Shown here: positions 58,853 through 64,000 of the stretch, one piece after another
Layout of the letters: each line of letters starts with the position of its first letter
How positions within the stretch are numbered: position 1 is the stretch's first letter
Assembly (NCBI GenBank): GCA_026987025.1
Contig: JALSNJ010000039.1
Coordinates: forward strand, 19,191 to 83,190
Direction: 5' to 3'
From: Candidatus Aminicenantota bacterium
GTDB taxonomy: Bacteria > Acidobacteriota > Aminicenantia > S016-38
DNA length: 64,000 bases
Position numbers and translations under genes: made by a program
Notes under the pieces: model-generated
What the model saw: the letters and a program-made list of their open reading frames with translations, nothing else
What the model was told of the DNA's origin: nothing
Database searches by the model: none

Positions 58853-58881
58853 ATTTTCCTTAAATGAGTAAGTATTGTCAA
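58853..58881 (-). promoter_or_regulatory. promoter of the DUF2061 gene
   Basis: Minus strand TTGACA (58881-58876), 17-base spacer, GAAAAT (58858-58853). The -35 box is perfect; the -10 matches four of six. Confidence 0.55.
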
Positions 58882-58886
58882 TCCCA

Positions 58887-59786
58887 TTATGTTATTTCCA
58901 GCATTTTCTCTATGGCCCTGCGGGCCCTTTGGGCTATCTCCTCCGGAACCTTTACTTCGTATTTCAATTCCTTCAGGGAAAGATATACCGAACGGAGGCT
59001 TATTTTCTTCATATCCGTGCAAACTCCCTTCATACCAGGGGAAAGGATTTGCTTTTGCGGATAAAGCTTCCTCAGCCTTTCCAGAAGCCCCTCTTCGGTG
59101 ACCACTATAAACTTCTTGGAGGGACTCTGCCCCACATACTTTATCATCCCGGAGGTGGAGAAAACCCTGTCCGCCATCTTCACCACCTCGGGCCTGGACT
59201 CCGGATGAACTATAACCTCCGCATCCGGGTTCTCCTCTTTGAGCCTGGCCACAGCCTCCGGGTCAAAATCCCTGTGGACATAGCAATAACCCGGATAGGG
59301 GATTATTTCCTTGTTGGTGTTAAGGGAAACCCAGTGGGCGAGGTTCTGGTCTGGAAGAAAAACCACCCTCCGCTGGGGCAAAGAATTTACCACCTTTACG
59401 GCATTGGCGGAAGTGCAGACAATATCAACCTCAGCCTTCACATCGGCGTTGGTGTTCACATAGGCCACGAAGGCGGCGTCCGGATACATAGACCTGAGCT
59501 CCCTTACCTTAGAGGCGTCCACCATGTCCGCCATGGGACAGCGGGCATCCTTTTCCGGGAGCAAAACTAATTTCTGGGGATTCAAAATCTTGGCGGTTTC
59601 CGCCATGAAGTAAACCCCGGCGAAAACTATGATCTCCGCATGCACCCCTGCCGAAAGTCTGGCGAGCTCCAGGGAATCACCGACGAAATCGGCCACTTCC
59701 TGGACCTGCAGAACCTGATAGTTGTGGGCTAAAACCACCGCCTTCCTTTCCCTCTTCAGCTCTTCTATGGCCCTTTTATAATTCAT
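58887..59786 (-). CDS. nadA: quinolinate synthase A
   Basis: 299 residues. 4Fe-4S enzyme that condenses iminoaspartate with dihydroxyacetone phosphate in NAD synthesis. The three cluster cysteines are Cys83 (DARCPMADM), Cys124 (DIVCTSANA) and one in GVCTDMKK near 263; VLAHNYQ and GDSLELAR are also typical. The start ATG 59786 overlaps the smpB stop (TGATG) with GGAGG five bases upstream. NadB and NadC are not in the window. Confidence 0.96.
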   Translation of the reverse strand: MNYKRAIEELKRERKAVVLAHNYQVLQVQEVADFVGDSLELARLSAGVHAEIIVFAGVYFMAETAKILNPQKLVLLPEKDARCPMADMVDASKVRELRSMYPDAAFVAYVNTNADVKAEVDIVCTSANAVKVVNSLPQRRVVFLPDQNLAHWVSLNTNKEIIPYPGYCYVHRDFDPEAVARLKEENPDAEVIVHPESRPEVVKMADRVFSTSGMIKYVGQSPSKKFIVVTEEGLLERLRKLYPQKQILSPGMKGVCTDMKKISLRSVYLSLKELKYEVKVPEEIAQRARRAIEKMLEIT

Positions 59787-60238
59787 CAATACCTCCACTT
59801 TTTAAGTTCGGCCCTCATTTCCCTCTCTATATCCCTTTCCTTGAGTTTTTGCTTTTTCTCGTGAAGCTTCCTTCCCCGGGCCACAGCAATTTCCACCTTT
59901 ACCTTCCCCCTTTTATTGAAGTAAACCTTCAGGGGTATAACCGTCAGCCTCCTTTCCCTTATTTTTGAAATTATCCTGTGTATTTCCTTTCTGTGAAGGA
60001 GAAGCTTCCTTTGCCTCAGGGGATCGTGGTTAAAGGCGGTACCGTGGTGGTACGGAGATATATGAGCTCCCACTAAGAAAAGCTCCCCATCCTTGGCCCT
60101 TACGAAGCTGTCGTTTATGTTAATCCTTCCCTCCCGGATGGACTTCACCTCAGTGCCCCGAAGCTCTATGCCGGCTTCGTAGGTTTCCAGGATCTCGTAG
60201 TCCCTCTTAGCCTTTCTATTGGTGGCTACTATCCTCAT
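59786..60238 (-). CDS. smpB: SsrA-binding protein
   Basis: 150 residues. Binds the tRNA-like end of tmRNA and brings it to stalled ribosomes. [27 protein letters not shown] opens the chain (in two blocks), followed by [46 protein letters not shown] and a basic C-terminal tail. ATG 60238 is preferred for the family start; an in-frame ATG at 60262 is possible. It overlaps the CorC-like gene by 23 bases. Its RNA partner is at 11594-11940. Confidence 0.96.
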   Translation of the reverse strand: MRIVATNRKAKRDYEILETYEAGIELRGTEVKSIREGRININDSFVRAKDGELFLVGAHISPYHHGTAFNHDPLRQRKLLLHRKEIHRIISKIRERRLTVIPLKVYFNKRGKVKVEIAVARGRKLHEKKQKLKERDIEREMRAELKKWRY

Positions 60239-61469
60239 ATTCCTTTTCAGCCTCCACTTCAACTATGGAATTTTTTATCATCCTGGTAATTTTAAACCTC
60301 CATCCTCCGTAATGGAAGACCTCCCCCTCCCTGGGCACCTTTTCCATCTGGCTAAGCACGAAGCCGGCGAAGATGCTGAAATCCTCCCTGGGGAGTTTTA
60401 CCCCCAGGGCCTCCTCCACCTCCCGTGGGTCCGCATCCCCTTTTATTCTAAAAACCCCGGGGCTTATTTCCCTGATCTTTTCCTCATCTCCCGGGGTTTC
60501 GTACTCATCCCAGATTTCCCCCACTATCTCCTCCAGCAGGTCCTCCAGGGTTACAAGCCCCCTGACGGTTCCGAACTCGTCCACCACCAGGGCCATGTGA
60601 ATCCTCTTCCTCCTCATGGTATCAAAAACCTCCTCTATTTTTGCGTATATGGGGAAAAAATGGGGGGCCTTCATTATGTCCTTTAATCTGAACTTTCCAG
60701 GGGGCGAAAAGGAGATGAAATCCTTGACATTTAAAATTCCGGTGATTCTATCCATTTTTTCTTTATAAACGGGGTATCTGGAGAACCTGTACTTCCTTAT
60801 AACAGAAAGCACATCCTCGTAGGAAGAGCTCTCCTCCAGAGCCACCATCCTTACCCTGGGAACCATAACCTCCCCCAGCCTCTTGTCCTCCAGCAAAAGA
60901 AGCCTCTTGAGCATGAAAAACTCCGGCCCCCTGGTCCCTGAAAAAACCAGGGCCTTCAACTCCTCCCTCGTGAGGGAAGAAAAGCTCTCCTTGGGGCCGA
61001 GGCCGAAAAGGGTCATCATCCCCCTGACCACCCAGGTGAAGGCCACCGATAGGGGTTTAAAAAGGAAGACGAAAAAACTTATGAGCGGGTATTCCCTATA
61101 GCTAATCTCCTCGGGATAATTGGCAGCCACCGTCTTGGGAAACATCTCGGAAAGGATTAAAATCATCACCGTGGAGGCCACGGTGGCCCAGAACACAGAT
61201 CTTCCCCCTTCCCCGAGGATTTTTCCCATCATGTAAGTGGTTAGGGAGGCCAGGGCGGCATTGGACAGGGTGTTTCCTATGAGGATTGTGGACAGGAAAA
61301 CATCTATCCTCTTTAAAATTTTCCTTATTCCCTGGGCCCTTCGGTCTCCCTGGTTGGCCTGAGCGGATAATTTAAATCGGTCCAGGGAGAGGAAGGCGGT
61401 CTCAGAGGAGGAAAATAGCGCACTGGCTCCCAGAAAAAAAACGAGGAGAAGGGTAAACTCCACGCTCAC
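60216..61469 (-). CDS. CNNM/CBS domain protein, HlyC/CorC (GldE-like) family
   Basis: 417 residues. Four hydrophobic segments in the DUF21/CNNM domain (about 1-170, with SSETAFLSLDRFKL and LSEMFPKTVAANYPE), a CBS pair (about 195-320, VMVPRVRMVAL, MALVVDEFGTVRGLVTLEDLLEEIVGEI) and a CorC_HlyC domain at the end. Members move magnesium or act in envelope homeostasis. GTG 61469 follows TATAAT by six bases; a second GTG two codons later is possible. Confidence 0.92.
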   Translation of the reverse strand: MSVEFTLLLVFFLGASALFSSSETAFLSLDRFKLSAQANQGDRRAQGIRKILKRIDVFLSTILIGNTLSNAALASLTTYMMGKILGEGGRSVFWATVASTVMILILSEMFPKTVAANYPEEISYREYPLISFFVFLFKPLSVAFTWVVRGMMTLFGLGPKESFSSLTREELKALVFSGTRGPEFFMLKRLLLLEDKRLGEVMVPRVRMVALEESSSYEDVLSVIRKYRFSRYPVYKEKMDRITGILNVKDFISFSPPGKFRLKDIMKAPHFFPIYAKIEEVFDTMRRKRIHMALVVDEFGTVRGLVTLEDLLEEIVGEIWDEYETPGDEEKIREISPGVFRIKGDADPREVEEALGVKLPREDFSIFAGFVLSQMEKVPREGEVFHYGGWRFKITRMIKNSIVEVEAEKEYEDSSHQ

Positions 61470-61475
61470 AACCCC

Positions 61476-61481
61476 ATTATA
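61476..61481 (-). promoter_or_regulatory. -10 hexamer of the CorC-like gene, leaderless type
   Basis: Minus strand TATAAT (61481-61476), six bases (GGGGTT), GTG at 61469. It lies back to back with the kinase promoter. Confidence 0.55.
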
Positions 61482-61490
61482 CTAATTCTA

Positions 61491-61519
61491 TTGTCAATTT
61501 TTCCAATAATGTCTATAAT
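61491..61519 (+). promoter_or_regulatory. promoter of the kinase gene
   Basis: TTGTCA (61491-61496), 17-base spacer, TATAAT (61514-61519), followed by a GGGAGGG ribosome site and ATG at 61536. Consensus sigma-70 spacing. Confidence 0.8.
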
Positions 61520-61535
61520 AGAAAGGGAGGGTAGC

Positions 61536-64000
61536 ATGAAAAGAGTTCTTCTGGTGGACTACGATGAAAATCATTTAAGGCAATTGAGAAGGCTCCTGGA
61601 AGGCTTTGAAGCCAGGGTGGAGGAGGCCCAGAACGGGGTGGAGGGGTTAAAAAAAATCGGTGAAGAAAATTACGATGTGGTGATAGCCTCCACCATAATT
61701 CCCGGCCTTAACGGCTTTGAGCTTACGAGGAAGATAAGGATAGAGCTCGGAAAAACGAAATTGCCGGTTATTCTGGTCTCTTCAGTCTACAAAGGAGCCA
61801 AATATAAATACGAGGCCCTCCATGTTTACGGTGCCGATTATTTCTTTGAATTTCCCCTGGACGAAAAGGAGTTCTTCTCCACTTTGAAAAAATACCTCCC
61901 TGAAAAGGCTCCCACCACCACCATGAAGATGGAAACCCTTCACGGAAAACCCATGAAGGAAGTGAAAGAGGAACTTATAACCACCGACGAGCTCTTCGGA
62001 GATATTCTGCATGAAGTGGAAAAGGAAATGGCCCAGCAGGAAGAAGAGGAGGAAAAAGTTGAGGAGGTGGAGGAAATCGTAAAAGAAGAGGCCAAACCAG
62101 AAGTTAAGGCGGCAGCGGAAAAGGCGGAGCCTGAAGAAATCCTCAAGGAAATCCTGGAGCCCTCCCGTCCCAAAAAGAGGAAGGCACCCAAGGAGGAAGA
62201 TTTAATTGAAAAGATATTGGAGGAAACCCTGTCGGGGTTAGGGGAAAAGAAAAAAACAAGACCCGCCTTTAAGAAAAAGGAAGAGGCTGAGAAAAGGGAA
62301 GTTGAAGCCAGAGCCGAGGAAGTAAAGGTTGAGGAAGTAGAAATAAAGGAAAAGCCAGCGGAAAAGGTGGAGGAAAAGCCAGCGGTGACGCCCGCTGTGT
62401 CGGAAAAGCCCGTGGAAGAAATCCGCGAAGAGGCGGAGGAGATAAAGGAAGAGGAGGAGCCCTTCGGACCTTTGGAAGAGCCCTCGGTGCTGGGAGAATA
62501 CATACTTCTTGAGAAGATAAGCACCGGCGGCATGGCGGAGATTTACAAGGCCAAAAAGAAGGGGGTGAAGGGCTTTGAAAAGATAGTGGCGCTGAAGAAG
62601 ATACTCCCCCACTTAGCCGAGGACGAGGAATTCATAGAAATGTTCATAGATGAGGCCAAGGTGGCCTCCAAGCTCAACCATCCCAACATCGCCCAGATAT
62701 ACGACTTAGGCAAAATCAACGGTTCCTACTTCATCGCCATGGAGTATGTTCTGGGGAAGGACCTTAAGACCATCCTCCGCAAGATCAAAAAGGAGAAAAA
62801 GCCCCTTCCTCCCATAGAAATATCCTCCTACATAGTGATGAAGATAGCCGAAGCCCTGGATTACGCCCACAGAAAGGTGGATGAGAACGGAAGACCCCTG
62901 AACATCGTCCACAGGGATGTTAGCCCCCAGAACATCCTCATTTCCTACGAAGGGGAGGTGAAGCTGGTGGACTTCGGGGTGGCCAAGGCTTCCATAAAGG
63001 CCCACCAGACCATAGCCGGCTCCCTCAAGGGAAAGCTCCTTTATATGTCGCCGGAGCAGGCCAAGGGGGCAAAGAACATAGACGGCCGCTCCGACATCTT
63101 CTCTCTGGGAACGGTCTTCTACGAACTGGTTACCGGGGAGAAGGCCTTTTTAGCCCATTCGGAAGCCGAGGTTCTTGATAAGGTAAGGAAGGGGAGCTTC
63201 AAGCCTCCCAGGTCTGTAAGGCCGGAAATACCGGCGGAGGTGGAGAGGATAATAATGAAGGCCATGGAGCCCAACCCTTCCAGGAGGTACCAGAGGGCTT
63301 CCGACATGAGAAACGACATAGAAAAATTCCTCCTCTCCTACAAGGGCTACATACCCAGCGCCAGGGATGTGGCGGAGTTCATGTACGAACTTTTTGAAGA
63401 GGAGATAAAAAAGGCCGGCATAGATGTGCAGATACTCAAGGCACCCAGAAGGGAGGTGCCTGAGGAAAAGAAGGTAATGGTGGAAAAGGAGGAAGAGGAG
63501 AAACCCGTAAAGAAGCCCGTAAAGGTTCCAAGTTTCGGTCTGGAAGCTGAAGAGGGAAAGGCAGAGAGGAAAACCAGGTTCCTCCCCGTGGTTCTGGGAG
63601 CAATATTGCTGTTGGCTCTGATAGGAGGGGGTTATTTCTTCCTCTCAAGCAAGGGTAAGACTTCTGGGCCGAAACCGCCGGCTAAGGAGGAAATGGCCCA
63701 GAAGCTCCCCCCTCCCCCCGCAGCCGGAGAAGAAAAACCCTCTGAAGAAGTCCCCCCGGAGCAGACGCCCACAGAAAAAGCCCAGCAGCCTCAACCCTCC
63801 GTCCAACCGCCCCAACCGGCGGCCTCCAGGCCATCTCCCCCGGCAGCGAAAAAACCACAGGCTCCTAAACCCAGACTTAAGCCAGTGCAGACGAAAAAGA
63901 CGACGCCCAAGGCAAAACCTAAGCCGGCTCCTAAACCTGCTCCCCAGCCTCCCAAGAGCCAGCCTTCACCCCCTCCCCGCCAGTCCCAGCCGACCCCCGT
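61536..64000 (+). CDS. pseudo-receiver/Ser-Thr protein kinase fusion, C-terminus beyond window
   Basis: At least 821 residues, open to the window end. Residues 1-118 have a response-regulator fold, but the phosphoacceptor position is Ser52 (DVVIASTIIPGLNG), one of the acidic-pair residues is Tyr9 and the usual Lys is Phe106, so it cannot be a normal receiver. An acidic, Lys/Glu/Pro-rich linker (about 120-315) leads to a Hanks-type kinase (about 319-595) with VALKKIL (Lys), HRDVSPQNIL and VDFGVAK. Then come a transmembrane helix (about 682-703) and a Pro/Lys/Gln-rich outside part. The kinase residues look complete. It probably phosphorylates threonines read by FHA proteins such as that at 4621. 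Confidence 0.88.
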   Translation, partial: MKRVLLVDYDENHLRQLRRLLEGFEARVEEAQNGVEGLKKIGEENYDVVIASTIIPGLNGFELTRKIRIELGKTKLPVILVSSVYKGAKYKYEALHVYGADYFFEFPLDEKEFFSTLKKYLPEKAPTTTMKMETLHGKPMKEVKEELITTDELFGDILHEVEKEMAQQEEEEEKVEEVEEIVKEEAKPEVKAAAEKAEPEEILKEILEPSRPKKRKAPKEEDLIEKILEETLSGLGEKKKTRPAFKKKEEAEKREVEARAEEVKVEEVEIKEKPAEKVEEKPAVTPAVSEKPVEEIREEAEEIKEEEEPFGPLEEPSVLGEYILLEKISTGGMAEIYKAKKKGVKGFEKIVALKKILPHLAEDEEFIEMFIDEAKVASKLNHPNIAQIYDLGKINGSYFIAMEYVLGKDLKTILRKIKKEKKPLPPIEISSYIVMKIAEALDYAHRKVDENGRPLNIVHRDVSPQNILISYEGEVKLVDFGVAKASIKAHQTIAGSLKGKLLYMSPEQAKGAKNIDGRSDIFSLGTVFYELVTGEKAFLAHSEAEVLDKVRKGSFKPPRSVRPEIPAEVERIIMKAMEPNPSRRYQRASDMRNDIEKFLLSYKGYIPSARDVAEFMYELFEEEIKKAGIDVQILKAPRREVPEEKKVMVEKEEEEKPVKKPVKVPSFGLEAEEGKAERKTRFLPVVLGAILLLALIGGGYFFLSSKGKTSGPKPPAKEEMAQKLPPPPAAGEEKPSEEVPPEQTPTEKAQQPQPSVQPPQPAASRPSPPAAKKPQAPKPRLKPVQTKKTTPKAKPKPAPKPAPQPPKSQPSPPPRQSQPTP

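Noticed and set aside
1..64000. CRISPR array, insertion sequence, prophage or integron
   Set aside because: No regular direct repeats with spacers, no transposase or integrase reading frame and no terminal inverted repeats were seen.

Overview
This is a gene-dense bacterial chromosome segment with core metabolism and housekeeping genes. I see no phage, insertion sequence or CRISPR array. The organism looks like an uncultured Gram-negative-type heterotroph, tentatively Aminicenantes- or Acidobacteriota-like. The reasons are an outer-membrane TonB-dependent receptor with an N-terminal carboxypeptidase-regulatory domain, a Hanks-type kinase with an HRDVSPQN-type loop, DUF4388 and GldG/DUF4340 proteins, ferredoxin-dependent 2-oxoacid oxidation and hydrogenase maturation genes. 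Arginine is mostly AGG/AGA and isoleucine is often ATA, a codon habit typical of thermophiles. The taxon is an inference from gene content, not proven here.

Layout. 1-2087 (+): end of asnS, rimO, pgpA. 2058-15523 (-): an Rsm22-like methyltransferase, a degenerate membrane phosphatase-fold protein, a zinc-ribbon/FHA protein, inositol-phosphate synthase with a CDP-alcohol phosphatidyltransferase, dapF, htrA, murI, a GerMN protein, a cell-wall amidase, tmRNA, a degenerate RluB-like protein, scpB, scpA, trpS and an M50 protease. 15565-18578 (-): a LysN-like aminotransferase, a small secreted protein and a LeuC/HacA-type dehydratase. 18630-28077 (+): a DUF89 protein, dCMP deaminase, then one probable operon porGDAB-glyA-unknown-purD-purE-mtaB. 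28140-30968 (-): the TonB-dependent receptor. 31121-35959 (+): a partial hydrogenase maturation set (C-terminal half of HypF, hypD, hypE, hypA, endopeptidase) plus a GT9 glycosyltransferase. 35946-37151 (-): an SLC13 transporter. 37215-44603 (+): argS, a Gld-like ABC exporter set and rarA. 44600-53931 (-): alpha-galactosidase, coaBC, gmk, remA, yicC, an MsbA-like exporter, a USG-1-like protein, pssA, psd, a YdcH-like protein, thiE and an Rrf2 regulator. 53964-54115 (-): tRNA-Glu and tRNA-Lys. 54163-61469 (-): a lipoprotein, gatA, gatC, a DUF4388 protein, a C1 peptidase, a DUF2061 protein, nadA, smpB and a CorC-like protein. 61536-end (+): a pseudo-receiver/protein-kinase fusion that runs off the window.

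Genes are packed tightly. Stop/start overlaps of the ATGA, GTGA and TTGA type are common, three convergent pairs overlap tail to tail, and no gap exceeds 300 bases. Two modes of translation start appear. Many genes carry a strong AGGAGG-type site. A second class (M50 protease, hypF C-half, SLC13, rrf2, corC-like) has a -10 hexamer exactly six bases before the start codon and no ribosome-binding site, which predicts leaderless mRNAs.

Recurrent themes are trans-translation (ssrA plus smpB), phospholipid synthesis (pssA, psd, pgsA, pgpA, ino1), cell-wall work (murI, dapF, amidase), and several proteins that keep a fold but appear to have lost catalytic residues: the RluB-like protein, USG-1, the phosphatase-fold protein and the pseudo-receiver. 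The most notable single observations are the half-length HypF without hypB or hypC, and a rarA gene whose conserved N-terminus can only begin at an ATA or CTG codon.
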